Positions 31,388 through 40,414 of a stretch of 64,000 nt of DNA are shown here, piece by piece; position 1 is the stretch's first letter, and each line of letters starts with the position of its first letter. Origin of the DNA: Propionibacteriaceae bacterium (GTDB lineage Bacteria; Actinomycetota; Actinomycetes; Propionibacteriales; Propionibacteriaceae); contig WRIJ01000010.1 in NCBI GenBank assembly GCA_009782785.1, positions 18,498 through 82,497 of the forward strand, given 5' to 3'. The position numbers and the translations under genes are program-made. The notes beneath the pieces were generated by a model. That model was not told where the DNA came from, ran no database searches, and saw only the letters and a list, made by a program, of their open reading frames with translations.

Positions 31388-31407
31388 TATGGGGATAAAT
31401 CCCCATC
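31388..31407. promoter_or_regulatory. Palindromic element TATGGGGATAAATCCCCATC, related to 5305-5324
   Basis: 17/20 identical to the 5305 element; intergenic, upstream of the giant FN3 gene. Confidence 0.5.
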
Positions 31408-31433
31408 GGATTCCGGCGAGGGGAATTTCTGAC

Positions 31434-32552
31434 TCATGTGAGCTCGATGATGGAAACACTCAATTCTGAACTCAAGTAGAACACATCGCCTACCTGGGCA
31501 ACGACATGTTCCTGATCAGTAAAACGCCGATCCGGTTCGCCAGGTCGGCGAAGCACCGTACCGTTGCGCCCCTGATTAGTGATAATCACATTCCAATCAC
31601 GAAAATCGATTCTCAAATGTGTTGCTGACACATGAGGATCATCTACTTTGATCATGAGTGGTTCGTCGTCTTTTGAGTAGCCAAAAGCTTCTGGTTTGCG
31701 CCCAATACGCAAAGGGTGTTCAAGAGAGTAAACATCACCATTGGAAATCTGAATCTTTCCCAGTGATGGTCGTGGGATATGTACACCATCACCCTCAAGA
31801 GCGCTCTGGCACCCTCGGCAAACCTCCAGCCTCGTGGAATTAGGTGTCTGGCAAACGGTGCATACTCGCGCCCACACCATGGGTTGTGGAGCACCAGGGG
31901 GTGAAGAAGGCGGTTCTTTGTTGAAGGGGATGGGCTGACTGTCAGTTGAAGGAACTGGGCTAAAAGGTATGACTTCTTCATCGGACTCATCGAAGTGGAC
32001 AATTTCTTCATCCGAAGCGACCTCAAAAGGCTCAGGAGCTCTCTGGGCATCTTCCACAGAGGCACCTATGACATGAATGCCGCTATCAACAAGGTCGCTC
32101 ACATGGTCAGAGTATGGTTCCTCATCACCTCCGATACGCAAGCCGCATACCCCAGCAATCCCAATATACAAAGGCAACAACGGTGTGAAGGGCTCAGAGC
32201 CTTCCACATAAACATCAATAGACGACGTGTCCATAATGCCTTCTTGGCTCCACGTTGCCATGGGTCCCGGTGTACGAGTCATCTCACCATCGGCAGTCAC
32301 CACTTTGACAGTGATTCGGCCCCGAATAGAAATATCAACCCTATTATTGTCGGTAATTATGACAGCAAATTCTGGCACTGTTTCACTGCCACTACTCTTC
32401 CCCATTAGGATATCAACAATGGGAGAGAGTCCTTCACCGTTGCACAGTCGCCTCCACAGAGTGTGTACGAGTTGGATGTCAACCTCTGGTTCAAGGATGA
32501 CGCACGATTGATCCACTGCAAGACCCCACCAGCCGCCAGGTAAATACCTCAT
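31434..32552 (-). CDS. FHA-domain protein with zinc-ribbon-like motif, paralogue of 16869-18428
   Basis: MRYLPGGWWGLAVDQSCVILEPEVDIQLVHTLWRRLCNGEGLSPIVD matches MRHIPGQWWGLVVDQSCVILPPSVAPPLIHELWRRLLCDGEGLSSIVD closely; same CTVCQTPNSTR..CRGCQ and FHA C-terminus. Confidence 0.9.
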   Translation of the reverse strand: MRYLPGGWWGLAVDQSCVILEPEVDIQLVHTLWRRLCNGEGLSPIVDILMGKSSGSETVPEFAVIITDNNRVDISIRGRITVKVVTADGEMTRTPGPMATWSQEGIMDTSSIDVYVEGSEPFTPLLPLYIGIAGVCGLRIGGDEEPYSDHVSDLVDSGIHVIGASVEDAQRAPEPFEVASDEEIVHFDESDEEVIPFSPVPSTDSQPIPFNKEPPSSPPGAPQPMVWARVCTVCQTPNSTRLEVCRGCQSALEGDGVHIPRPSLGKIQISNGDVYSLEHPLRIGRKPEAFGYSKDDEPLMIKVDDPHVSATHLRIDFRDWNVIITNQGRNGTVLRRPGEPDRRFTDQEHVVAQVGDVFYLSSELSVSIIELT

Positions 32553-32687
32553 ATCATCTCGCTCCTTGAATCATCCAACCAATGGATGTAATCCATGGTC
32601 GTGACATCACTGTCGTGATCCCTTTGGTCATTGCGACCCCAACGAATGAATAATATCACGACAACCACGCGATAGCCGTACGCCTTC

Positions 32688-32727
32688 AAACACACCTTCC
32701 CTCAGATCGTTGACATGACCTGCTCAA
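32688..32727 (+). repeat. 40-bp direct repeat, copy 1, flanking the toxin-antitoxin module
   Basis: aaacacaccttccctcagatcgttgacatgacctgctcaa; 38/40 identical to copy 2. Confidence 0.9.
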
Positions 32728-32819
32728 CCGCAGAAACTTGGAGCAATCGAAGGGAATTTCAACATCGATTAGTGGTATTCAAATTGGGGCCCAAGGGGGA
32801 CCCGCCCCCACTGTGTCGT

Positions 32820-33098
32820 CTATCGGTACAACTGACTGTGAGTTCCCACACTCTGGAGAATCGCCACGAGCTCGCCGTCTTCTTTAACCAACCGGCAGTG
32901 AATTCTCAAGTCACCTCCAGCAGAAAATGACACGGTTCCAGCGAAGTCACCCTTGAGGAGATGCATCCGCAATTGTGGGTCTCTGATATCGTCGCAAGCT
33001 TTCTTGAGAGCCTCTTTCACTCTTGCTTGTTTGCCAGAAGGCAGCTCCAGTAAACGCTTGTTGAACTGCTTGGTGATGCGAAGGTGGTCGATTTTCAC
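32820..33098 (-). CDS. RelE/YafQ-family mRNA interferase toxin
   Basis: 92 aa; LLKGDFAGTVSFSAGGDLRIHCRLV and C-terminal SVGTHSQLY resemble YafQ. Overlaps the antitoxin stop. Confidence 0.85.
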   Translation of the reverse strand: MKIDHLRITKQFNKRLLELPSGKQARVKEALKKACDDIRDPQLRMHLLKGDFAGTVSFSAGGDLRIHCRLVKEDGELVAILQSVGTHSQLYR

Positions 33099-33385
33099 AT
33101 GTGGCTCTTACTGAGGTCATCAAAATAAGAATCAATATCCTTTGGAGAGACAGTATCGAAATCGCCCAGCGAATGCTCACTATCAGCTATAGCAATATCT
33201 TGACGAAGGAGTTCAGATGGTACAAAAGAATCACCATCGATGATGACTGGGTGTCCATTGATGAATCGACGCAACTCATTCTCAACAACTGTGCTCAGAG
33301 TAACACCGAGCTGCTCAGCTCTTTGACGTGCGGCATTCTTGATGTCGCTATCCAATCTAATGGTCAGTGTCGCCGATGAACTCAT
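33095..33385 (-). CDS. RelB/DinJ-type antitoxin
   Basis: MSSSATLTIRLDSDIKNAARQRAEQLGVTLSTVVENELRRFI, an RHH/DinJ-like N-terminus. Directly upstream of and overlapping the toxin. Confidence 0.85.
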   Translation of the reverse strand: MSSSATLTIRLDSDIKNAARQRAEQLGVTLSTVVENELRRFINGHPVIIDGDSFVPSELLRQDIAIADSEHSLGDFDTVSPKDIDSYFDDLSKSHM

Positions 33386-33421
33386 ACTGCAAGTGTAACA
33401 CGAAACGAGTGCATCCCTGGG

Positions 33422-33461
33422 AAACACACCTTCCCTCAGCTCGTTGACATGACCTGGTCAA
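33422..33461 (+). repeat. 40-bp direct repeat, copy 2
   Basis: aaacacaccttccctcagctcgttgacatgacctggtcaa; lies 37 nt upstream of the antitoxin start. Confidence 0.9.
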
Positions 33462-33528
33462 GTACGGAGACTCGTCGTGTGGTGAAGGAAAAACAGACAC
33501 TATGTGTCGACATATTTATATATCTCTA

Positions 33529-33544
33529 CATCGATATATCGATG
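33529..33544. repeat. Perfect 16-bp palindrome CATCGATATATCGATG
   Basis: Self-complementary; with one bulged base the arms extend by CTCT/AGAG. AT-rich DNA 3' of parB. Confidence 0.6.
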
Positions 33545-33566
33545 AGAGGCTGGGAGGTGTGGCACA

Positions 33567-34457
33567 CTACAGCAGTACGTCGAGGATACGATCCAGGTCC
33601 TCCTCCCCGGCGAACTCGATCACGATCTTGCCCCTCTTTGCGATGGTCACCAACACTCTCGTGTCGTACCTCTCAGACAGAGCAGCCGCAATCGTGGCAG
33701 CTCTCGGGTGCTCCACCTTCGGTGATGTACCACGTGCTTTCTTTGATGAATTCAACGAGCCATCCCACAGCGCGACAGCTTCCTCCGTAGCTCGTACTGA
33801 CATCCCCTCAGCCACCACCTTGGCCGCCAATGATTCCATGGAGGCTGTGTCCTCAAGGCTGAGTAGGGCCCGAGCATGTCCAGCAGACAATACGCCAGCT
33901 GCAACTTTCTTTTGTACGGAAGTGGGGAGTTTCAACAACCGGATAGTGTTGGAAATCTGTGGGCGGGACTTCTTGATTCTTTCCGCCAAATCCTCTTGGG
34001 TGCAACCGAAGTCTTCCAGGAGTTGCTGATAGGCAGCCGCCTCTTCGAGAGGATTGAGCTGAACGCGCTGGATATTCTCCAGCAGAGCATCGCGCAAGAG
34101 ATCCTCTTGCTCTGTGGGGCGAATGATGGCAGGGATGGTGGTCAGCCCAGCCTGTTTGGAAGCCCGCAACCTCCGCTCCCCCATGACCAATTCATATCGC
34201 CCAGCTGACAACGGTCGTACCACAATAGGTTGGAGCAGCCCCACATCCTTGATGGATTCCGCCAATTCGCTCAAGCGCTCAGGATCAAAAATTGTTCGTG
34301 GTTGTTGAGGATTAGCTCTGATCGATCGAATCGGGATCTCTTCAAATGATGAGCCCTCAGGTACCCAGGTGTTCTTCTCCTGGGATTCCGCGCTCACGGT
34401 AGTCTGCTGGAAGAGTTCTCCCAAACCTCGCCCAAGCCCTGGCTTCTGTGCGGCCAT
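33567..34457 (-). CDS. parB: Chromosome partitioning protein ParB
   Basis: KPGLGRGLGELF; IPIRSIRANPQQPRTIFDPERLSELAESIKDVGLLQPIVVRP; ELVMGERRLRASKQAG. Confidence 0.96.
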   Translation of the reverse strand: MAAQKPGLGRGLGELFQQTTVSAESQEKNTWVPEGSSFEEIPIRSIRANPQQPRTIFDPERLSELAESIKDVGLLQPIVVRPLSAGRYELVMGERRLRASKQAGLTTIPAIIRPTEQEDLLRDALLENIQRVQLNPLEEAAAYQQLLEDFGCTQEDLAERIKKSRPQISNTIRLLKLPTSVQKKVAAGVLSAGHARALLSLEDTASMESLAAKVVAEGMSVRATEEAVALWDGSLNSSKKARGTSPKVEHPRAATIAAALSERYDTRVLVTIAKRGKIVIEFAGEEDLDRILDVLL

Positions 34458-34480
34458 GTTGTTCTCCTTTATGATCAATC

Positions 34481-35380
34481 CTAGTTGGCTCGTTCAGCGA
34501 TTTCTTTGGTCGCTGCCATGTACGCTCGCCCACCGGCAGATCCACGATGGTAGGTGATGACCGTCTGTCCATAACTGGGAGCCTCAGAAATACGAACCGA
34601 GCGTGGAATAACGGCATCGAGAGTTTGGTGGGGGAAGTGCTTGCGAACCTCATCAGCCACCTGGGACGACAAGCGAGTACGTCCATCGAACATGGTGAGC
34701 AGTACGGTCGACAAGGCGAGTGTGTCGTTGAGATTACCTTTCACCAAGTCAATAGTACGCAGCAGCTGGCTCACCCCTTCGAGTGCATAGTATTCACACT
34801 GGATAGGGATGAGAATTTCTTTGGCAGCCACTAAAGCATTGAGAGTCAATAATCCCAGAGAAGGTGGGCAATCAAAGATGACGTAGTCCATCTCGTGGGT
34901 CTTCAGGTAGGCATCGAGGGCTTCTTTGAGTTTTCGTTCACGTCCTTGAACATTGACCAATTCAAGTTCTGCCCCTGCGAGATCAATCGTTGCTGGGAGT
35001 ACAAAGAGATTCGGGGCCTCGGAGCTTTCAACGACATGCCACTGGATTTCTGCATCATCGAGCAAGACTTCATAGGTGCCTCTGATTCCTTGACGATGAT
35101 CGATACCGAGGGCTGTGGAGGCATTACCTTGGGGATCCATATCGATGAGAAGAACCTTGAGACCTCCAAATCCCAAGGCAGCAGCGAGGTTCACAGCCGT
35201 AGTTGTCTTCCCCACTCCACCTTTCTGGTTGGCAATGACGATCACCCGAGTACGCGAGGGACGCTTCAAAGCAACGTGTGAAACATCGCCTGCAGCGTCG
35301 TCCATGGGCTCAGCCTCCACGAGTGGTGGGACCTCTGGGCCATCAAAGAGTTCCGAACGAGGATTGGGGAACAAGGACAT
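34481..35380 (-). CDS. parA: Chromosome partitioning ATPase ParA/Soj
   Basis: VIVIANQKGGVGKTTTAVNLAAALG; LIDMDPQGNASTALGI. Confidence 0.96.
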   Translation of the reverse strand: MSLFPNPRSELFDGPEVPPLVEAEPMDDAAGDVSHVALKRPSRTRVIVIANQKGGVGKTTTAVNLAAALGFGGLKVLLIDMDPQGNASTALGIDHRQGIRGTYEVLLDDAEIQWHVVESSEAPNLFVLPATIDLAGAELELVNVQGRERKLKEALDAYLKTHEMDYVIFDCPPSLGLLTLNALVAAKEILIPIQCEYYALEGVSQLLRTIDLVKGNLNDTLALSTVLLTMFDGRTRLSSQVADEVRKHFPHQTLDAVIPRSVRISEAPSYGQTVITYHRGSAGGRAYMAATKEIAERAN

Positions 35381-35582
35381 GTCGCAGCCTTTCAACAATG
35401 TAGCCCACCTATCATAACCACTGGAAGCTGTGAGACGTTATTCTTTCCATCTCTGCATCGGCGCAGGCTGTCCCTGCTGGAAAAAGACAAGTGAGCTTTA
35501 GCTGAGCTTTAGCTCTCTTCAGCGTCGTTGGACTGCCGAGGGGGCACAGGAGGCCAATCGTCTGGCAGAAGGATAGGGAGTG

Positions 35583-36257
35583 TTAGCGCACTATCTGACT
35601 GATGGACTCTCTGTGAATTTCCACCACTGTGCCGAAATGTTCCACGTGAAACGTCCGCGCTTCTAGGCCATGCTCACGAAGAGTATCCCTCGCAGCCACG
35701 ATTTCTTCCTCCGCCCTACCACCCTTGATGGCGAGCAGTGGGGCCTCCTCCAAGAGCGGACCCATCATCGTTACCAGTTTGGCCACAGACGCCAAGGCAC
35801 GGCAGGTGAAGACATCCACACTGCCACGAGCATGGAATTCTTCGAGACGTGATCTCACCACCTTGACGCGCTGATCCAAGGATTCGCCTTCAGATGTTTC
35901 CCCATGGTGTTCAACCTGGGACAACTCTTCGATGCACACTTCGAGGAACTTCACCCGCCTTTCCATAGGTTCCACGAGTGTGAGGTGAAGGTCCTGGCGA
36001 TAGATGGCCAAGGGAATCCCAGGAAGACCAGCCCCTGTTCCCAGGTCAGCAACTCGGCTCCCTACTGGAATGAACTCGGCCACGCAGAGGCTGTTGAGGA
36101 TGTGTCTTTCCCAGAGTCGCTCAGCCTCTCTAGGCCCAATCAAACCCCAGATGGTTCCCTCATTTTTGAGAAGTTCCTCATATCGCTGGGCAAGAAGAAA
36201 ACGATCACCGAAGATGTCCTGAGCTCGATCTCGTCCAGGGATCATCGATTCAGCCAT
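35583..36257 (-). CDS. rsmG: 16S rRNA (guanine527-N7)-methyltransferase
   Basis: ERLWERHILNSL, VADLGTGAGLPGIPLAI; located between parA and jag. Confidence 0.95.
   Translation of the reverse strand: MAESMIPGRDRAQDIFGDRFLLAQRYEELLKNEGTIWGLIGPREAERLWERHILNSLCVAEFIPVGSRVADLGTGAGLPGIPLAIYRQDLHLTLVEPMERRVKFLEVCIEELSQVEHHGETSEGESLDQRVKVVRSRLEEFHARGSVDVFTCRALASVAKLVTMMGPLLEEAPLLAIKGGRAEEEIVAARDTLREHGLEARTFHVEHFGTVVEIHRESISQIVR
35638..35653. promoter_or_regulatory. parS site within rsmG (TGTTCCACGTGAAACG)
   Basis: One mismatch to the parS consensus TGTTNCACGTGAAACA; encodes the FHVEH tract seen in many rsmG genes. Confidence 0.85.
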
Positions 36258-36287
36258 CTCTCAACTCTCGGCGTGTGAGGCTCGATC

Positions 36288-36941
36288 TTACTCGCTCGCA
36301 GTTGCAGGACTAATGACCACATGACGTTTGTGGCCTTCACCTTCAGACTCTGAGGTGAGTCCAGCTTCAGCTACTGCATCATGAACAATCTTGCGTTCGA
36401 ACGGATTCATCGCAGCCATGGGCATCGGTTCGCCTTTGTCCTTGACCTCCTCCACTGCTGCAGCAACAATGTCTTTCAGCTCTTGGCGGCGGCGTTCCCT
36501 ATGCCCAGAAATATCCAACATCAGACGAGAATGGCGACCCAACTTGGTCAGAACAGCCAACCGGGACAGATCTTGAAGGGCCTCAAGCACCTCGCCCTTA
36601 GCCCCCACGAGAGTATCAACAGGGGCATCAATAGACACATGGGGACGACCAGCTTCAGCATAGGTATCGATGTCACCATCAAGGTCAGCAATATCGAGCA
36701 GTTCTTCAAGGTAATCTGCTGCGGTTTCTCCTTCTTGTGTCAGAGGATCCATCTGATCTTCTTTGGTGGAGGGTTCTTCAGTTGCCTCTTTGGCCTTCGT
36801 CTGTTTGGCTGCCCCAGAGTTTTCCTCCGAGGAACCCTGGGTTTCTTCAGTGTCCTGGGTGGCTTCCTCCACATCGGTGGGTTCGATCACATCATCAGAT
36901 GTCTTGGTGCCCTGTGCATCATCATTGGTCTTCGGATTCAT
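36288..36941 (-). CDS. jag: Jag/KhpB RNA-binding protein (KH-R3H)
   Basis: R3H tail MAAMNPFERKIVHDAVAEAGLTSESEGEGHKRHVVI; acidic N-terminal extension; downstream of yidC. Confidence 0.92.
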   Translation of the reverse strand: MNPKTNDDAQGTKTSDDVIEPTDVEEATQDTEETQGSSEENSGAAKQTKAKEATEEPSTKEDQMDPLTQEGETAADYLEELLDIADLDGDIDTYAEAGRPHVSIDAPVDTLVGAKGEVLEALQDLSRLAVLTKLGRHSRLMLDISGHRERRRQELKDIVAAAVEEVKDKGEPMPMAAMNPFERKIVHDAVAEAGLTSESEGEGHKRHVVISPATASE

Positions 36942-36983
36942 CTGTCTTCCTTCTTACTGGTGGGAGACCTATCTCCCCTACGA

Positions 36984-38069
36984 TTATTTCTTCTTCTTGG
37001 GTGTCACCCTGGTTGCCCTGGATTGGCGAGCCGGTTGTTGGCGCTGGATCTGTTGACGCTGGATTCCAGTGGCAGGAGCATCCGACTCAGAAGTTTCAGC
37101 GGTTGCCTGCGTGCTGCTAACGCCAGTGACTGTCCTTGATGTTGGGCTTGTGGCAACAGGAGCTTTCGTTCTTTTTGCCCGACGTTCTTCAGCGATCTGC
37201 TTGGGGTCTCGCCCTTTCTTAATCATCCGCTCTTCCCATTCAATATAGGCGGGGGTGCCCGGTGTGGGGTTGTTGCGAATAAGAAGCCATTGTTGTGCCA
37301 AGGTCCACAGGTTATTGGTTACCCAATACACCAGCACGCCCACAGCAATCCACAAACCTATAACAAGATACATGATAGGGAAGATATATAGCATCATTTT
37401 CTGCTGCTGAGCCATCATTCCCTCTTGGGATTGGGGGGTCGCATTCTTTCCCATGAGCTGCTTTTGAGTAACGAAAAACAATCCTGTCATCATCAACACC
37501 AAGATGATTGCCGCTACCTGTGTCGGCCCAAACACAAACTTCGACCCATCTTGAGGCAAGAAATTGCCAGCCAGACGTGCACCGAAAAACTTCGCGTTGT
37601 ACAACGAATCCACCACGTCAGGATTCTTCTTGAAGAAGTATCCGATGGGTCGATCAACGGCGGCGTACCTCAGAACTTGGAAGAGCGCGAAGAAAATCGG
37701 CATCTGAAGAAGCAGAGGGAAACAGGAAGCCATGGGGTTGACCCCTTCAGCTTTCATCAGTTTCTGCTGCTCAATGCCCATTCTTTGGCGATCAGCACCG
37801 TACTTCTCTTGAAGAGCTTTCATCTTCGGTTGAATGAGCTGCATATTGCGAGCAGAATTAATTTGCTTGACGAATAAAGGAATGAGCAAGGTACGCACGA
37901 TAACCGTCAAGGTCATGATAGCTAGAACCCAGGTGATGCCCTTGTCGGGGCCAGTCACCAGCGACCATCCTTTGTAGGCATACATCAGGAGGAAGGACAC
38001 GGCAGACCACAGTGGATCCATGATGGTGGAGAAGAAACTCTTGATGCTGAAGAAAGCCAAGATGGTCAC
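36984..38069 (-). CDS. yidC: Membrane protein insertase YidC
   Basis: KGITWVLAIMTLTVIVRTLLIPLFVKQINSARNMQLIQPKMKALQEKY; conserved TMs. Confidence 0.96.
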   Translation of the reverse strand: MTILAFFSIKSFFSTIMDPLWSAVSFLLMYAYKGWSLVTGPDKGITWVLAIMTLTVIVRTLLIPLFVKQINSARNMQLIQPKMKALQEKYGADRQRMGIEQQKLMKAEGVNPMASCFPLLLQMPIFFALFQVLRYAAVDRPIGYFFKKNPDVVDSLYNAKFFGARLAGNFLPQDGSKFVFGPTQVAAIILVLMMTGLFFVTQKQLMGKNATPQSQEGMMAQQQKMMLYIFPIMYLVIGLWIAVGVLVYWVTNNLWTLAQQWLLIRNNPTPGTPAYIEWEERMIKKGRDPKQIAEERRAKRTKAPVATSPTSRTVTGVSSTQATAETSESDAPATGIQRQQIQRQQPARQSRATRVTPKKKK

Positions 38070-38350
38070 AGGTGTACTCCTTCGTGAGATGGGCAGGGCT
38101 GCCCTGATTGTTCAAGCTCCCATTCATAGGCGGCCTGAGTACCGGGAACAGGGTCGTAGCCTCCACGTGACCATGGATTGCACCGCACAATTCTCCAGAT
38201 GGCCAAAGCTAAACCCTTGAGTGCTCCATGGGTCTGCACAGCACCCAACCCATACTCAGAACACGAGGGGAAGTATTTGCAGCGGGGAGCGTACATTGGC
38301 GAAATGAAACGCCGGTACCCTTTCAGAGCTTTCACCAGGAGAAACTTCAT
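38066..38350 (-). CDS. yidD: Membrane protein insertion efficiency factor YidD
   Basis: YRRFISPMYAPRCKYFPSCSEYGLGAVQTHG; start at 38350 overlapping the rnpA stop. Confidence 0.94.
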   Translation of the reverse strand: MKFLLVKALKGYRRFISPMYAPRCKYFPSCSEYGLGAVQTHGALKGLALAIWRIVRCNPWSRGGYDPVPGTQAAYEWELEQSGQPCPSHEGVHL

Positions 38351-38667
38351 GAGCCACATCCTTGTGCTGCTTGCTTCCAGGCCGACTCGAGGTCTTGGCG
38401 GAGATTTCCTTCATGGGGAAGAGCTCTCACCACGACATCCATCGCAGGATAGTTCCCCATTAATTCCGCAGCTCTATGGCGCAGGATTCTCTTGGTGCGA
38501 TTTCTTTGAACTGCCCCCCCGACCTTCTTGCTCACTATGACACCAAATCGAGCGGTATCCGCCTGGCGTGCATGAAGTATCAGGGTTGGACGACGATATG
38601 TTCGACCGCTTTTCATCACCGACGAAAAGTCAGCACTCGAACGCAGCCGAGACTGCTGCGGCAACAT
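38347..38667 (-). CDS. rnpA: Ribonuclease P protein component
   Basis: LRSSADFSSVMKSGRTYRRP; GVIVSKKVGGAVQRNRTKRILRHR. Confidence 0.94.
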   Translation of the reverse strand: MLPQQSRLRSSADFSSVMKSGRTYRRPTLILHARQADTARFGVIVSKKVGGAVQRNRTKRILRHRAAELMGNYPAMDVVVRALPHEGNLRQDLESAWKQAAQGCGS

Positions 38668-38670
38668 GGC

Positions 38671-38808
38671 CTAGACGGTGAGCTCTGCGCGCCCCTTGGC
38701 CCTGCGGGCAGACAAGATAGCGCGGCCAGCACGAGTCCGCATACGGGTACGGAACCCATGCACTCGGGTTCGACGCCGATTACTCGGCTGATAGGTACGC
38801 TTAGTCAC
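38671..38808 (-). CDS. rpmH: 50S ribosomal protein L34
   Basis: Not in ORF track (45 aa). Direct read: [48 protein letters not shown] start at 38808. Confidence 0.97.
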   Translation of the reverse strand: MTKRTYQPSNRRRTRVHGFRTRMRTRAGRAILSARRAKGRAELTV

Positions 38809-38995
38809 GAGAAGCTCCACTTTTCTAGATCCTGCTGATGGTCAGCAGGGGATGATCGCCACTGTTAACGACTCAGCTACGATACGCTGAATTTGTTGAC
38901 AAGGCAAATTATCTCCGCAGTTCTTGAACGTGAGATAAGTCGCTCACGCCAAGTTTCTTGGGGTAGTGTGGAGCGCCTAACGTAGGTTAACTCGC

Positions 38996-39015
38996 TGTCC
39001 ACACAATGTGGACAA
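38996..39015. promoter_or_regulatory. Inverted DnaA-box pair upstream of dnaA
   Basis: TGTCCACA-CAA-TGTGGACAA, two opposed boxes. They overlap the GTG at 39008, favouring the ATG at 39056 as dnaA start. Confidence 0.65.
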
Positions 39016-39055
39016 GTGTGTGGACAGTGTCACGATGGTCAAAAAGATTGGAGGC

Positions 39056-40414
39056 ATGGTGAACGCACCTCAGTCCTCCGAATTACTTCGCCCCATGTGG
39101 GATCATCTCCTGGGGTCAGTGGATCAAGGTACTCGTTCATTATTAGTGAGCTGCTCTCCAGCTGCCTTTGATGGTACGACCGTCCACCTGCTGGTCCCCA
39201 ACGAATTTACTCGCTCGAGGATTGATAATCGCCTCAAAGGGAGACTAGAAGAAATAGCAACAAATTTCTTCGAGACTGATGTGAAGATCGATACCCTTGT
39301 TGACGAATCACTGCCCACCCCTGAACCGACCACAACTGCAAGCCCCGATTATCGCGACACTTTTGATACTCGAGCCCGTGAACAGCAACTGGAACGACTC
39401 AATCCTCGCTACACTTTTGAAACTTTTGTGATCGGTCCCTCTAATCGTTTCGCTCATGCGACAGCCGCAGCCGTGGCAGAGAGTCCAGGGAAGTCTTATA
39501 ACCCGCTGATGATCTATGGTGATTCTGGTCTGGGAAAAACCCACCTCCTGCATGCCATCGGGCACTACATTCACAATTATCATCCCCATTTGAAAGTGAA
39601 GTACGTTTCCACTGAAGAGATGACCAACGACTTCATCAATGCCATCGCTGACACTCGTACTGTTCATTTCCGTGCCATGTATCGCGAAGTTGACGTCCTG
39701 CTCATTGATGACATCCATTTCTTGGAGTCTAAGATCCAAACCCAGGAAGAGTTCTTTCACACTTTCAATACCTTGCACAATGCACAAAAGCAGATCGTCA
39801 TGACCTCCGATCGCCCCCCGAAAAAACTGGAGGCTCTTGAACCGAGATTACGTTCACGGTTCGCCTCAGGGCTTCAAGCAGATATCCAACCTGCGGATTT
39901 GGAGACGAGAATCGCTATCTTGAGGAAGAAAGCTGCTGCTGAGCGTCTTGATGTGGATACAGGTGTTTTGGAATTCATCGCCGACAAGAGCCAGTCGTCT
40001 ATTCGTGAGCTGGAGGGAGCACTCATTCGTGTGACGGCCTTTGCATCGCTCAATCGCCAACCTGTCACTTTGGCAACAGCGGAAATAGTGTTAAAAGATC
40101 TTATTCCTGACGACTTTGAGCGCCCCATCACTGCACCTATCATCATGACAACAACAGCCACCTATTTCAGTCTGACCTTGGAAGACCTCACCGGTACGAA
40201 TCGTACGGCTAATGTTGCCCTTGCTCGACAGATCGCCATGTACCTGTGTCGCGAGAAGACTGATCTCTCGCTACCAAAAATTGCCGCCCTGTTTGGACGG
40301 GATCACACTACGGTGATGCATGCCCACCGCAAGATCACGGACATGATGGCAAAGGATCGCGGGATTTACAATGCTATCCAAGAGATCACCTCTCGGATCA
40401 CCCAATCTGGGTAA
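39056..40414 (+). CDS. dnaA: Chromosomal replication initiator DnaA
   Basis: [54 protein letters not shown]. Start uncertain between 39008, 39035 and 39056. Confidence 0.96.
   Translation: MVNAPQSSELLRPMWDHLLGSVDQGTRSLLVSCSPAAFDGTTVHLLVPNEFTRSRIDNRLKGRLEEIATNFFETDVKIDTLVDESLPTPEPTTTASPDYRDTFDTRAREQQLERLNPRYTFETFVIGPSNRFAHATAAAVAESPGKSYNPLMIYGDSGLGKTHLLHAIGHYIHNYHPHLKVKYVSTEEMTNDFINAIADTRTVHFRAMYREVDVLLIDDIHFLESKIQTQEEFFHTFNTLHNAQKQIVMTSDRPPKKLEALEPRLRSRFASGLQADIQPADLETRIAILRKKAAAERLDVDTGVLEFIADKSQSSIRELEGALIRVTAFASLNRQPVTLATAEIVLKDLIPDDFERPITAPIIMTTTATYFSLTLEDLTGTNRTANVALARQIAMYLCREKTDLSLPKIAALFGRDHTTVMHAHRKITDMMAKDRGIYNAIQEITSRITQSG

Noticed and set aside
36381-37139. 252-aa + ORF
   Set aside because: Antisense to jag and yidC, which have clear family signatures.
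39008-39055. N-terminal extension of dnaA from GTG 39008
   Set aside because: Overlaps the inverted DnaA-box pair and lacks a clear RBS; ATG 39056 is more likely, although this is not certain.
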